A stretch of 64,000 nucleotides of DNA from Panulirus ornatus (GCF_036320965.1 NC_092257.1:18491413-18555412), one strand, 5' to 3'. Counted from the first letter of the stretch, positions 11,100 to 23,690 are shown. Numbers and translations: made by a program. Notes: a model not told the origin generated them from the letters alone.

Positions 11100-11460
11100 G
11101 TTTATCTGTCATGGTTTACTTGACTGATTCCTTGTGTGTATTCACTGATTCGCTCGTTGACTGATATATTCAATGACTGAAGCATTGTGTGACTGATTTA
11201 TTGACTGGCTGACTCACTCGCTTACTCACATACTCACTATCTGACTCATTAACTGACTGGTTCTTTCACGACTGACACACTCACTATCCTATCCATTCAC
11301 TGACTGACCAAACGCATTCAGAGGCTGACGCATTCACTGACTGAGTGACACATTCACTGACGGACTCATTCACAATCTGACTCATTCACTGACTCACATT
11401 TATAGATCCACTGACCCACTTGCGTGGCTTCACTTACTCACTTTACTGGCTTCAGGGGAT
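11100..11460. repeat. Degenerate TGAC/TCAT-rich tract
   Basis: Irregular iterations of ACTGACTG, ATTCACTG and GACTCATT without a fixed period, probably an old decayed tetranucleotide-type repeat. Confidence 0.6.
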
Positions 11461-11937
11461 CACACTGTTAACGTCCTCTGATCTAGCAGCTCTTGTTCGT
11501 ACATACATCAGTAATATCATGTGTAGCGGCAGAACGCAGCGACGCACCACACACGGCATCATTATGCTGATTACGTGAACGAGTCTACCTCCGAAATGTG
11601 GTAATCCATCGTCATTATACACGGGAGGGAAGTGAGGAAGCAGGAGAGAGGCTGTTGCACACGTCATCCAGGAATATACCTGATCAAGAGATATGATGAC
11701 CCGAGTGTTATTTCTGGTGTGTTGATATGAGGCGCTGCCAAGATACGGCAAGGGAGAGGGAAGGCAAGGGATGCGGGTGTGGGGGTTTCTTCATGTGCAC
11801 CGAACCTCCTCCTCCTTGTAGGCCTCGACCACAGACTTATCTCACACCAATAACACACAAGTACATGTAAGAGATAGGGGGCCCTCGAATGCAGAAATCC
11901 TTCCCCACGCAGCAGAGTTAGTAAGAATATGTAATTA

Positions 11938-11938
<1 letters not shown>
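11461..11938. other. Unassigned DNA
   Basis: No recognised feature up to the (CA)n run. Confidence 0.5.

Positions 11939-12002
<64 letters not shown>
11939..12002. repeat. (CA)n microsatellite
   Basis: A pure CA run. The reverse-transcriptase relic starts within 10 bp of its right end. Confidence 0.96.
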
Positions 12003-12004
<2 letters not shown>

Positions 12005-12008
12005 GAAT

Positions 12009-12360
12009 ATGTTTGCTTATCGTGCCAAAGCCACGAGGGAGGTAAAAAGGCGGATAAGATTGCATCAACTTACAAGGGAACTTAGGCAGACTTCAAAGTT
12101 GGTATGGCACAGGGTTAATGAAATTCAGCCCAAGTAAACGTAATGACGTACAGACTGAAGGAAAGCCTCGATGGGTATGTTATCTAGCCTGGATATGGGC
12201 AGCAGGGAGGAGCCTCTGTGTTAGAAGAGACTTGGGAATTGATAATCGTCTCTAGCCATTCACCAGAGTCGCATCTCAAGGAGTGGAGCACACGAGACAA
12301 ACTGCCTCTTGTCGAATATTAAAAAACCGCATCTCTAGCAAGCTCTTCACACGGAGGTAA
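12009..12360 (+). pseudogene. Non-LTR retrotransposon reverse transcriptase fragment (catalytic motif to thumb)
   Basis: Conceptual translation matches the end of the palm and the thumb of CR1/jockey-type non-LTR reverse transcriptases. An MFA.. start (12009) corresponds to the xADD catalytic box, then REVK, then after an indel DCINLQGNLGRLQSW (12057-12101) and LMKFSPSKRN, and finally RDLGIDNRL, the counterpart of the family's EKDLGV block. The two catalytic aspartates are replaced (FAYR instead of FADD), an indel separates 12045 from 12057, and a stop follows DNRL. The fragment is therefore dead, and its upstream part is missing because it begins at the (CA)n microsatellite. The family call rests on motif order recognised by eye; the exact clade is uncertain. 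Confidence 0.8.
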
Positions 12361-13065
12361 ACCATAAGACCCGGTCAGTACTGTACCACACACTAGTCCT
12401 AAAAAAACACCACCCCACCCCAGCAGCCTCCCTCCTTCCCTCCCTCCCTCAGGCGATTCATTCAACAAGGGAGGAGACTTACGAGGAACTGCCCTCACGA
12501 CCCTGTGTGAGGGGCGGGAGGGACGAGGCGGGCGTGGCTGGTCAGACCCGAGAGCCGGGTATAACTCCTCGTGTATGGGGCGTTGATGGTAGAGAGAGGG
12601 AGGTGGAGGATGAGGTGGGGGTCAGCCTGGGTCACGATGGGTCGCTTGTGCCCAGGTCAGGCGGTGGGTAATTACAGGCGAGAGGGACGTGACCCGCCTG
12701 CTTCACTCACAGGCCACGCCCAGGTGTCCATGGGTTGAGAACGTAAGAGTTGTTGACCCGGAGCTCAAATGAGTTCTCACGGCAGTACATCACTGGTACC
12801 TCTAACCCCACTCACGAGTCGTCACTTCAATTGAACGTGAGGTCTGCTCAGGTACTGCACACCTGCACGATGCAATCGCTGGTGTATTTCAGATAGACAG
12901 ATATAATCTATTAGCCTTTAGAAATGAACTGTACCGCCGAGAGGCCAGAGAACGCCCACTGAATCACTTTACTATACGTTAGGCACATTACAGTATCACG
13001 TAATTCAATGCAGCCGGTGTGGCTTACAGTATGACCCATAAGTAAGCAAGTTATGAGTGGCTCTA
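12361..13065. other. Unassigned DNA
   Basis: Contains a CCTCCCT-rich patch near 12427-12452 and a G-rich stretch at 12590-12630. No gene recognised. Confidence 0.5.
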
Positions 13066-13135
13066 CGTATTGCATATGGTGACGTATTGCATATGGTGAC
13101 GTATTGCATATGGTGACGTATTGCGTCACCATATG
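13066..13135. repeat. 17-bp direct repeats ending in an 11-bp perfect hairpin
   Basis: Three to four copies of TGACGTATTGCATATGG are followed by an inverted piece. CATATGGTGAC (13107-13117), loop GTATTGC, GTCACCATATG (13125-13135) is a perfect 11-bp stem. TGACGT half-sites, like those bound by bZIP (CREB/ATF) factors, recur every 17 bp. Confidence 0.9.
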
Positions 13136-13596
13136 TTACCACTGTCGCCAATGGTAAATGAAGTATAATATGGATCACACAACTTCAGGTCAAATATGAG
13201 TTATCTTTGTTTTCTCTCCATGGAACAGAAGAATGTTATTACATTAGTTAATAATGTAAGTTTTCGTATGTTATGTTACATCCTTGTGAGGAATAGAGCA
13301 AAGCACTCCACACATCTCTCCCTCAAAGTGTGTAAAGGTCACAAGTTTTCTTTCATCTCGTTCCCAAAACAAGAAAACTTTATCATCCACCAACTGTGAG
13401 AAAGTCTAGCATTTATAGCCGGCACAGTTCATGATCCACGAACTCCCTCATTATTTTCTGACATGACGACCTCGAGATGCCCCATATTACCCATAATGCA
13501 AAGTCTCATAAGGAGTTGTGAGACGCGCCTTCCCATATACCACCATCATACTGCTTGGTGTCAAGTGTTATGGCTCGAGATCAACCTTGGGGTCAC
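13136..13596. other. Unassigned DNA
   Basis: No recognised feature. Confidence 0.5.
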
Positions 13597-14080
13597 GACG
13601 GGCACGCCCGCTCCTCTCGCCACGACCCATAGCCCTTCTCCACGACCCCCAGCCACTCTCCAGGACCCCCAGCCCCTCTCGCCACGACCCCTAGCCCTTC
13701 GTCACGACTCCGAGCCCTTCTCCACGACTCCCAGCCCTTCTCCACGACCCCTAGCCCCTCTTCACGACCCCACAGCCACTCTCTACGACCCCCAGCCCCT
13801 CTCACCACGACCCTTAGCCCTTCGTCACGACTCCGAGCCCTTCTCCACGACCCCTAGACCCTCTCCACGACCCCCAAGCCACTCTCCATGACCCCTAGCA
13901 CCTCTCCACGACCCCCAGCCACTCTATACGACCCCCAGCCCTTCTCCACGACCCCAAGCCCCTCTCCACGACCCCCCAGCTCTTATCCATGACCTCTAGC
14001 CCCTCTCCACGACCCCCAGCCACTCCCCACGACCCCCAGCCACTCTCCACAATTTCCAGCCCCTCTTCACGATCTTCGTC
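13597..14080. repeat. 20-22 bp pyrimidine-rich minisatellite
   Basis: About 23 imperfect copies of a unit such as AGCCCCTCTCCACGACCCCC, length varying from 20 to 22 bp. Confidence 0.88.
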
Positions 14081-14096
14081 ACAACCTGGATAGGAT

Positions 14097-14355
14097 GCTA
14101 AGATTTAACTGGAGAATTTTCACCTTTCCTTCCATCCTGTTAAATTCCACGCATGTTTACTTCACAAATGCCAAGTTTTTCTTCCATTCTTTTTCCTGTC
14201 GGCTGCTGTTGCCGGAGGTGAGTGGATGGTGGGAGAGAGTCCATTTCTTCCTCTTTCCTTACCTCATCTACTTAGATTATAGATAATCAGCTGGCAGAGG
14301 TAAGTTCTAAACAAAAAAAAAACTTCAGAACATGGTCTACTTGGGACTTATATCA
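14097..14355. other. Unassigned DNA
   Basis: Separates two minisatellites. An A9 run lies near 14312. Confidence 0.45.
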
Positions 14356-14612
14356 TCTGTCTTTCCCACATACTCCCAACATCATCCACAACACCCACCA
14401 AGGTCCATCCTCTTCCCACATACTCCCAACATCATCCACATCACCCACCAAGCTCCATCCCCTTCCCACATACTCCCAACATCATCCACATCACCCACCA
14501 AGGTCCATCCCCTTCCCACATACTTCCAACATCATCCACATCACCCACCAAGCTCCATCCCCTTCCCACATACTCCCAACATCATCCACATCACCCACCA
14601 TGGTCCATCCCC
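14356..14612. repeat. 50-bp minisatellite
   Basis: Five copies, 50-bp period, built from CTTCCCACATACTCCCAAC, ATCATCCACATCACCCACCA and an AGGTCCATCC or AGCTCCATCC segment. The G and C subtypes alternate. Confidence 0.93.
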
Positions 14613-15147
14613 TTCGCACAACGCTCTTGGCCTCGTCTAGGCCTCTTCTTCTTCTCTCTAGAGAGCAACCTCAGCCGTCAGTTATTCCCAGCGCTGAACC
14701 TTGCCAGCTCACGTTCCCCACCAACCCCCGCCACCGGCCACCACCACCTCAGGTGTATTCCACCTCGTCTTCAGATACACTGAGCGTTACAGACTGACGA
14801 AATACGACGTATTGATGCGAAAAGGACGAAACTCAGATAATCTCTTACGAAAACTGGATACTTCGCCTCGTACGGAGAAAAAAAAGGGCAACCTAAACAG
14901 TTGTTTAAGATTTTCAAACATATCAGTCGTGATCATCTGCCGATAAACAAACATTCCCATCGCTCACTGTGTCTTGATAAACATCTCGTGGGTGACAACA
15001 CCGCTGGCTGGTGCCTCTTGGCTCGACGTGTCCAGATGTGACGACCACAGACAGTGCCTGGTGGTACCTGCTGGCTACGGCTTGACACCTGCAGGTGAGG
15101 CAGGTCAGCACACTGAGCCTGGTGGGTAGGGACAAGCAAAGGACAGT
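14613..15147. other. Unassigned DNA
   Basis: No gene recognised. Confidence 0.45.
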
Positions 15148-15330
15148 GCTCTCACACGGGTGGTGCTCACACACACTCACACACGGGTGGTGCTCACACA
15201 CACACAGAGGTGGTGCTCACACACACACACGGGTGGTGCTCACACACACTCACACACGGGTGGTGCTCACACACACACACACGGGTGGTGCTCACACACA
15301 CGGGTGGTGTTCACACACACACGGGTGGTG

Positions 15331-15395
<65 letters not shown>

Positions 15396-15608
15396 GTGGT
15401 GCTCACACACACACAAGTGGTGCTCACACACACGGGTGGTGCTCACACACACACGGGTGGTGCTCACACACACACAAGTGGTGCTCACACACACGGGTGG
15501 TGCTCACACACACACGGGTGGTGCTCACACACACACAAGTGGTGCTCACACACACGGGTGGTGCTCACACACACACGGGTGGAGCTCACACACACGGGTG
15601 GTGCTCAA
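15148..15608. repeat. GGGTGGTGCTC-(CA)n interrupted minisatellite
   Basis: About 20 repeats of GGGTGGTGCTC or AAGTGGTGCTC, each followed by a CA run of variable length, giving a roughly 18-26 bp period. One copy has expanded its CA segment to about 60 bp (15333-15393). Confidence 0.93.
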
Positions 15609-16123
15609 AGACGAAGGACTCAGAGGAGATGGAGCTCAAGCACAGAGCTCGGGGGATACCACAACCAACGACCACGAACCACATCAAGAACCACCAGCTA
15701 CATCAACGACCACCGCCCACACCAAGACCCACCACCCTACACCCAAAACAAACCAGGATCCACGTTAACACCCACGGCCCCACACTCACACCTACCGCCC
15801 CACACCACCTGTGTGGTAGGGCGCGCCCCTCCTCGCACCTTACTATACCCAAGGGCTCCTCTAGATTATGATCTACACAACCAAACTTGGTGTCTTGCCT
15901 TCGAACAATATCTTCCCTTAAGACCACCTTTATGCAAGACCTTAAAAAAGGTTATTTCCAACGTCAATATATATATACAAATTCGTATAGTCTTCAACGA
16001 CAGTATTTTCTCTTTTAAGTATATGGCAAAACTGAAAATTTTTACTTAATGTCTGCGATGCTTAATCTTTTATCTTCTGTATATATAAATATGTTATCTA
16101 TTAGTCATATAAGTAGGTTTCTT

Positions 16124-16126
<3 letters not shown>
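15609..16126. other. Unassigned DNA
   Basis: The left part is a worn CCAC-rich tract (15650-15760). Nothing else recognised. Confidence 0.5.

Positions 16127-16202
<76 letters not shown>
16127..16202. repeat. (AT)n microsatellite
   Basis: A pure AT run, potentially cruciform-forming. Confidence 0.96.
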
Positions 16203-16205
<3 letters not shown>

Positions 16206-16292
16206 AAGAAAACGCGATTTGGGAATATGATGGTTGCCACAGTGAAAGTGAAACTCGAAGACCCCGAGCGCGTTTTCGTGATAATTCACATC

Positions 16293-16294
<2 letters not shown>

Positions 16295-16368
<74 letters not shown>
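16295..16368. repeat. (CA)n microsatellite
   Basis: A pure CA run. A (GT)n run lies 235 bp downstream in inverted relation. Confidence 0.96.
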
Positions 16369-16372
<4 letters not shown>

Positions 16373-16596
16373 GGTAAGATCAGCTATGAATCATTCACAG
16401 GGACTCCTGGTCCCCCACCTCTTGTGGTGGATGTCACCACAGGTCCCGTCGAGCCTCGACCATCCCCTCACACACGAAGGGGACCGCCACGTACACCACC
16501 ACACACTGGTGATGCCTGATTCTCATGTTGTACAAAGTCGACCCACGACGAGAGGTGGGGGCCAGGAGGAACGAGGGATACATAGCTATTCTAACC

Positions 16597-16602
<6 letters not shown>

Positions 16603-16650
<48 letters not shown>
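16603..16650. repeat. (GT)n microsatellite
   Basis: A pure TG run, the inverted partner of 16295-16368. Confidence 0.96.
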
Positions 16651-16654
<4 letters not shown>

Positions 16655-16741
16655 AGAAACAGATGAGGAAACCTAACCTAGAAGGGTTGTCCTGTGATGC
16701 CCTTGCGTCGCCCGCACTGCAGCTCAGTTCTTGAGGGGGAA

Positions 16742-16799
16742 ATAAAAATATGTGCAACTATCGCTTGAAAAATATGTGCAACTATCGCTTGAAAAATAT
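16742..16799. repeat. 24-bp tandem duplication
   Basis: AATATGTGCAACTATCGCTT plus GAAA occurs twice in direct succession. Confidence 0.9.
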
Positions 16800-17768
16800 C
16801 ACAAGAATTTATATCATATTCCACGGCCGATGGTGAGGGACTTTAAGCAAACTCTGAGCCAGGACAAATCCCTCGTCAAACCCTTTTACGAGAGGCCTAA
16901 TGCTGGCAAACTAGAGTTACGTATCTTGGGCCATTCAAGTCTTCAGATGCTGGCGAACCATCGTATAAAATTTTCATGAGTATCTTGACGGAAGCTTCTC
17001 CAGTTAAGACTCAAGGGTTATGTGGCAGTGTCAACTCTCGAGACAGACGAGGACGACGGACAGAGCGAATGAATCCTGAAGAGTTCCTCAAGTTATCCAG
17101 ACGACACTAAAACGCCTTTGAACGATGTTCCAGAACAATGGCTGACGTAAAAAGTATTGGTCTGACTCCACGGCTTCGTGAAGCTATGTAATCTCCTACG
17201 CCTTGGGCAGGACAGCCAGAGTGCTGGGGGCGTCCCGCTGGTTTGAGGAGCGGGGGTTTCAACCCTCCGTCACCTTGGTAACAGGTGACGTGTGGTGCTG
17301 GCATCACACCACACCTCCAAGAAAATGTACCCCAGTCCAAGAGGACAAAGGCTTCCTCACAAATCAGAAGGACTGACTTGATTAACTTCTGAAAACATCG
17401 GATGGGCTCAAGGACCTAATTCCTTGCGACTTCTCTTCCATTTTCATAACCTTCTCTCGCTTACAATCTTACCTAGAACGCGCCAACAGATTTCTCCTTC
17501 AGGCTTCATCATCCCCCCTAGACCCCGTTCCTTCTTTGTCAACACTCCCAAGAACCTTCTCACGCATCCCTTTCAAAGTCTTCAACTCCCTGAATCCCTC
17601 CCACGAGTTACCACTTCGACGAAACCTTCCTATATGAAAAAATATTTCCCCTCCCCTCTTCCCCTCACCAAAAGGCCGCGTCTTCCAAGAGCCATCCCTT
17701 CCAGTCAACACTTCTAGGAACCCTTAAAGCACGTTCTTGACAAAGCCTTCCACTGCCAGACACCCGCC
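16800..17768. other. Unassigned DNA
   Basis: No tandem structure. Short frames on both strands lack recognisable domains. Confidence 0.5.
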
Positions 17769-18008
17769 CGTCCCTCCAGTCAGCCAGTCCCTCCAGTCAG
17801 CCAGTCCCTCCAGTCAGCCAGTCCCTCCAGTCAGCTAGTCCCACCAGTCAACCAGATCCTCCAGTCAGCCAGTTCCTCCAGTCAGCCAGTCCCTCCAGTC
17901 AGCCAGTTCCTCCAGTCAGCCAGTCCCTCCAGTCAGCCAGTCCCTCTAGTCAGCCAGTCCCACCAGTCAGCTAGTCCCTCCAGTCAACCAGTCCCTCCAG
18001 TCAGCCAC
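17769..18008. repeat. 17-bp minisatellite
   Basis: About 14 copies of CAGCCAGTCCCTCCAGT at exact 17-bp spacing at the left (17781, 17798, 17815). Confidence 0.94.
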
Positions 18009-18927
18009 CATACACGAAAAGTTGTCACAGTCGTATCTCCAGCGCCCTCTGCCTGGATTTGCGCAAGAACCTTGAACAGGATCTGGAAACCCTTCTCTTT
18101 CCAGGTTCTTTACCCACGTTACCATAATCTGCACTATAACCCCACACTGACAGAAGGACGGTCATACACACCACAGTCCCCCACACTGACACACGGAACC
18201 CCAGTCGTCCACACCACAGTCCCCCCACACATGACACAAGGCTGGCTGATAATTAGAGAAAACACGACCACCAAATTCCTACCTGATACCTTCATTTCGT
18301 CGAGGGTTAATTGACTCATAATCTTCCTGCCTCAATGAGCACCTCTGTCACTCTCTTTTCAGCCCAGGCGCTCACGCGTCGTGCTCACGCGTCGTGCTCA
18401 CGCGGTTTGAAGACACACATGCACACACGCCACCGTATGTGCTGTGCTAACATTTCACATCTTCCTAACGTTATGGGAAGTCTGTCCTCCTGTCACACAG
18501 CATCACCAAAAGGGTCCAGCTAGTGGGGTAGCAGAAGCTGGGAAATCCTCGACAGTCTGTGTTTAAGTCATGAAGTTGATATTGATTGTGGGTCGAGATC
18601 CTGTGCGACACTAATGACTAAGTCCACGCCTCACGGAACCCTGTCAATCATTGACATTGGTGTATCCGTGGACTGAGGCAAGGGAGGGGAGTTGGCGGAG
18701 ATCCATGGAGCAGGGAGGTGGAGGTGGACACACACGTTCGGAAAGGAAAAATAAAAATAAAGTGGTGGTGGTTAAATGAAAGGTCACCTCCATGGAGGGG
18801 GGTCATAGGTTAGCTGTAGGCCTAAGGAAGAGCAGCGGGGAGCCTGTAGGAATATCATGTGACCTGTGAACAAGGAGCCTACACCATAGCTCTGGGTGCG
18901 GGAGACGCGGAGTGTGAGAGGGGAGAC
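18009..18927. other. Mostly unassigned, with a small tandem triplication
   Basis: GCTCACGCGTCGT is repeated three times at about 18370-18403. An imperfect duplication around CACACCACAGTCCCCC lies at 18155-18225. Confidence 0.55.
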
Positions 18928-18962
18928 GGAGGAGGAGGAGGAGGAGGAGGAGGAGGAGGAGG
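18928..18962. repeat. (GGA)n microsatellite
   Basis: A pure GGA run within a purine-rich stretch. Confidence 0.95.
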
Positions 18963-19084
18963 TCATTCAGTGGAAGATAAACAGTGTGAGGTGAGGAGAG
19001 AGTCAGCGGAGGGAAGGCCAGTGAGGTGTTTATGAGGGAGGAGGAAGGGAAGAGGCCACTGATGAAGGAGGAGAGTGAGGATGA

Positions 19085-19450
19085 GGATGTTAGTGAGGTA
19101 GAGGGAAGGGAACGTTAGTGAGGCAGGGGAAAGGAACGTTAGTGAGGTAGAGGAAGGGAACGTTAATGAAGTAGAGGAAAGGGAACGTTAGTGGGGCAGG
19201 GGAAAGGAACGTTAGTGAGGTAGAGGAAAGGAACGTTAGTGAGGTAAAGAAAGGGAACGTTAGTGAAGTAGAGGAAAGGAACGCTAGTGAGGTAGAGGGA
19301 AGGAAACGTTAGTGAAGGAAGAGAAGGGAGCGTTAGTGGAGTAGGGAAAGAGAACGTTAGCGGGGCAAGGGAACGTTAACGAAGCAGGGGAAAGGGAACG
19401 TTAGTAAGGCCGAGGAAGGGAGGAGCATTAGTGCAGCAGGGAGAAGGGAT
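19085..19450. repeat. 24-25 bp purine-rich minisatellite
   Basis: About 14 copies of AACGTTAGTGAGG followed by TAGAGGAAAGG. Copies decay toward the right end. Confidence 0.9.
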
Positions 19451-19689
19451 CGTGAAACATTCTAAGACAAACAAAGTTAATCAAATGTTGGATGAGCTGA
19501 GATTTCCACGCAACACTTGACTTGGTGAATAATGTCTTCTGATCCGTCATGGGAGAGGATCAGTGTTTGAACAAGTGGAGTCAAGGGACAATTTGATTCC
19601 CCTTAAGTTCCAATGCTAATATTTCTGGGAAGGATGGAAGGGATATTCCTAAAGCCATGACGGAACGGAGATGTTTACAGACGAGATAG
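19451..19689. other. Unassigned DNA
   Basis: No recognised feature. Confidence 0.4.
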
Positions 19690-19821
<132 letters not shown>

Positions 19822-19849
19822 CTGTGTGTATCGTATGTGTCAGAACAGG

Positions 19850-20280
19850 GTCATTATCACAGCATATGCTGTCAGCAACACACCATGTAATTATGTACCC
19901 TAACTCCTCCTCCCTGAACCTCCGCTGTATCACTGCCAGTGTAAACTGTACCCAGTACGTTGGACGTACAATGTATGATGTGTTTTCGCTCTCCACTGTA
20001 ATGTTTGTAGTGTTATTTGAGCACAGTATCTTGTACGTAAAGGATCCCTGGTACTCTATACATCCTACGTTACTTTCCTTTGTGGTATACCAATGCCATT
20101 AATGATGTTCATCCCTTTCTGACGGGATGAGGACCCTCTCTCTCCCTGAGCCCACTCGGGCCCATCTGTCACCCTCCTATGTTGATGGACTGTATCCACT
20201 GTACGTTCCGTACTTGCCTCCCCCTACCCCTAGCCATGTACCCCTCGCCCCCTCCTGTCACTGAAGTGCTTTAACTGCCT
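19850..20280 (+). mobile_element. Dispersed element F, direct copy
   Basis: Inverted counterpart of 8100-8545 (landmarks given there). Divergence by eye is considerable (many substitutions and small indels), so both are old copies. No recognisable protein; the element class is not determined. Confidence 0.75.
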
Positions 20281-20822
20281 ACGATCAGAAGAATAAGAGA
20301 TCTTAGACCTAAAATAAGCTGTTAGGGATAGTTTGGCGTAGTAATTACGGGCTGACACTGGTGTAGTGTCTGCTTAGTAAATAGGCAAAGCTGGTCGAGT
20401 GCATGTGTCTCATGTTCTTCATCAGTGAAGTGAACAATTCACACCGTCTACAACGGCCGAAAGAACAACGCAAATGTTATGCATGCACACGGATTACGTC
20501 ATCGGATGCCAGGAGAGTTTCGTGCGAGAAAAACATTACCAAATTCGTTTCACTTTCACTGGGAAACAAGAGAGGTTAGCGTGTGGTGACGTGGAGGGCG
20601 GCGCGGCAGGAGGAACCAGGTCTTCACACAGGCCGACGGTGGCATTAGGATCCAGGTAACACCCCCCCCCCCCTCCTCCCCCTTGGGAGGGTGACAGCGA
20701 GTGAGTCATCCAGTCGCAGGCGAGAGCCAGCATACGTAATGCTCCTGTGTTGTTGTTCGTGTTGGGCGTGTCCGCCAGTTGGTGACATGGCCTGGCCCAC
20801 CTTTGTTACAGCATCCACGGAG
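20281..20822. other. Unassigned DNA with poly-C run
   Basis: C11 lies near 20661-20671. Otherwise unassigned. Confidence 0.5.
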
Positions 20823-20987
20823 ATCCACGTCAGGCAGGAGCCCTTGTGTTCTAACGACTTGTCCTCCTCTGAGTTGGGTCGTACAACAAGGGGCTCTGGC
20901 GTGATCCACGTCAGGCAGGAGCCCTTGTGTTCTAACGGCCCCTGTCGTCCTCTGGGTTGGGTCGTACAACAAGGGGCCTCTGGCGTG
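20823..20987. repeat. 81/84-bp tandem duplication
   Basis: Two adjacent copies start at 20823 and 20904, both opening ATCCACGTCAGGCAGGAGCC and closing near GGCTCTGGCGTG or GGCCTCTGGCGTG. Confidence 0.93.
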
Positions 20988-22067
20988 CCAGCTTCTCGTG
21001 GGAACTCAAAGATGACGTTGTCTACACTCTGGGAACATGACGCTACACAGTGCTGACCTCACAGCAGCCTTATCATAACGACCCCAAGGGAGTAGTAGGA
21101 TCCTCTAACCAACTAAGATGTGGCATTCACTACCTTCCTTCGTCTTTCCCTTCTCCTTTAATCTTTCTATCTTAAAGAGTCAGATCCACAAGCGTTTGCG
21201 GTGCCCTGGTTAATGTCTTCATTTTTTTTTCTCTCTCTTACTTTATTCTCCTCACCCGAGATGGCACTGAGCAAGGTATGTTAGGTCCCAAGTATTTCAA
21301 TCACTATACATCTTTCAGAACAGGTATACGGTTGACTTTAACAGAGCAGCAAGAGACTGTTTTGTTTCTCCTGTCACTGTTACACAAAGCGTACCCTGGA
21401 CAAGCATTATCAAGAGAGGGAATCTCTACTTCTAACATCTTACCAAAATTCAGTGTTTCCACTTATGTCACATTTTCTTCTCATGCAATTGTCTTCGTCT
21501 TCGAAAATCTGTTGCGTATTCTGCGCGTATTTCCATAAATTATTCGAATATATGACTGAGCACTGTCCACTTGTGATTTTCGTTCACAAAAAAGACGTAA
21601 AAATAGGTTACTGGCATCACAAGGGCGCCACTCTAAAGGTTTTAGCCTGTGTTGCTGCAAATACTCATCATCAATTGATGACAAGTCCCCTTCCTGAACA
21701 CGCCATTATCATCACTACTTACCTGGACACGCCACCGCCACCACGAGAGAACAACACACTACCATATCCTTACCTGGACACACCACCGCCACACGAGGGA
21801 GCACGCTCATGCCAAAGCAGGACAGAGGAACACATCGGGACGAGCTCTTCCTCGCTGGACACGTTGTGGCATCTCTGCCCCCCTAAGATGGCTGAGCCCC
21901 TTAACGTCACAAGGAATCACGCCCTCTAAGCATGGGCATTTCACCCTCTTTAGCTGCTGTCCCTGATGGCTGGCTCATCATCGCTCGATCGCCACACGAG
22001 TCAGTGAACCTCGCCAACTGACACAACTTGGACAAAATGTCAACATCTTAGTGTCGTGGGATGCTCG
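20988..22067. other. Unassigned DNA
   Basis: A small imperfect repeat (TACCTGGACACGCCACCGCC and TACCTGGACACACCACCGCC) lies at 21720-21795. Nothing else recognised. Confidence 0.5.
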
Positions 22068-23690
22068 AGTGCCCCCTGCCTTGGAGGGGAGCTTGTGGGC
22101 CTCCTGCAGCAGTGGGGAGCCTGTGTGCCACCTGCAGTAGTGGGAAGCTTCAATTGTGCCTCCTGCAGAAGTGGAAGCCTTTGGCGTGCCTCCCGTACCA
22201 GAGTGAAGCTGGTGCGTCTCCTGCAGCAGTGGGGAGCTTGTGTGCCTCCTGCAGTAGTGGGGAGCTTGTGTGCCTCCTGCAGTAGTGGGGAGCTTGTGTG
22301 CCTCCTGCAGTAGTGGGGAGCTTGTGTGCCTCCTGCAGTAGTGGGGCGCTTGTGTGTTTTCTGCAGCTGTGGGGAGTCTATGTGCCTCCTGTAGTAGAGG
22401 GGAACTTGAGTACCTCCTTCAGTAGTGGAAAGCTTATATGTACCTTCTGCAGTAATGGGGAGCTTGTGTGCCTCCTGTGGTAGCGGGGAGCTTGTGATTC
22501 TCCTGCAGCAGTGGGAAGCTTGCGTGCCTCCTGCAGTAGCGGGGAGCTTGTGTGCTTCCTGAAGTAGTGGGGAGTTTGTGTGCTTCCTGCAGTGGTGGGG
22601 AGTTTGTGTGCCTCCTGAGGATGAGAGAAGCTTGAGTGCCTTTTGCAGTAACGAGGATCCTGTGTGCCTCCTACAGCGCTGGGAAGCCTCCGTGTGCCTC
22701 CTGCAGCAGTGGGGAGCATGTGTGTCTTCTGTAGTAATGGGGAGTTTTCGTGCCTCCTGTAGAGGTGGGGAGCTTGTGTGCCTTCTGAAACAGTGGGAAG
22801 CATGCGTGTGCTTCCTGCAGCATTGGGGAGCTTGTGTGCCTCCTACAGGGGTGGGGAGCTTGTCTGCCTCCTGCAGTAGTGTGGAGCTTGTGTGGCTCCT
22901 TCGGTAGTGGGGAGTAAGTCTTTCTCTTGCAGCAGTGGGGAGCTTGTGTGCCTCCTGTAATAGTGGGGAGCTTGTGTGCCTCTTGCAGTAGTGGTGAGCT
23001 TGTGTGTCTGCTGCAGTTGTGGGAAGCTTGTACGTCTCCTGCAGTAGTGGGGAGCTTATGTGCCTCCTACAGTCGTTGGGAGCCTGTGTTCCTCCTGCGG
23101 TAGTGGGGAGCTCATGTGCCTCTTGAAGTAGTAGCGGGGAGCTTGTGTGCCTCCTGCAGTAGTGTGGAGCCTGTATGCCTCCTGCAGTAGCCGGACGCGT
23201 GTGTGTCTCCTGCAGCAGTGGGGAAGCTGCGTAACTTCTTCGGCAGTGGGAAGCTTCTGTGCCTTCTGCAGTGGTGGGGAGCTTAAGTGTCTCTTGTAGC
23301 AGTGGGAAATTTGTGTGCCTCTGCAGGTATGGGAAGCCTGTGTGTGCCTCTTGCAGTAGTGGGAACCATGTGTGTCTCCTGCAGTGGTAGAGAGCTTGTG
23401 TGTCTCCTGCAGGTATGGGAAGCCTGTGTGTGTCTCCTGCAGTAGTGGAAACCATGTGTGCCTCCTGCAGTAGTGGGAAGCTTCTGTGCCTCCTGCAGTA
23501 GTGGGAAGCTTGTGTGACATCTGCCGTAGTGAGAAGCGGGGGGTGTGCCTCCTGCAGTAGTGGGAAGCATGTGTGCCACCTAAAGAAGTGGGAAGTTCGT
23601 GTGTACCTCCACCAGTAGTAAGAAGCGTGTGCGTGCTTCCTGTGGGAAGCTCGTGTGTGCCTCCGGCAGTAGTGAGACGACAAATCCCGC
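22068..23690. repeat. 28-bp minisatellite, about 55 copies
   Basis: The unit is GGGGAGCTTGTGTG plus CCTCCTGCAGTAGT (28 bp), with many point variants and some 26-36 bp units. Most copies contain CTGCAG. The minus strand has a 547-codon open frame, but its peptide cycles through all frames of the unit and resembles no known protein, so I treat it as non-coding. The left centre (22200-22340) is the most homogeneous part. Confidence 0.93.

Noticed and set aside
22040..23683. 547-codon minus-strand frame with Cys/His-rich repeats, superficially like zinc fingers
   Set aside because: The CYCRRHT pattern comes from cycling frames of a 28-bp unit. The C-X-C/H-X-H spacing of real zinc fingers is absent.
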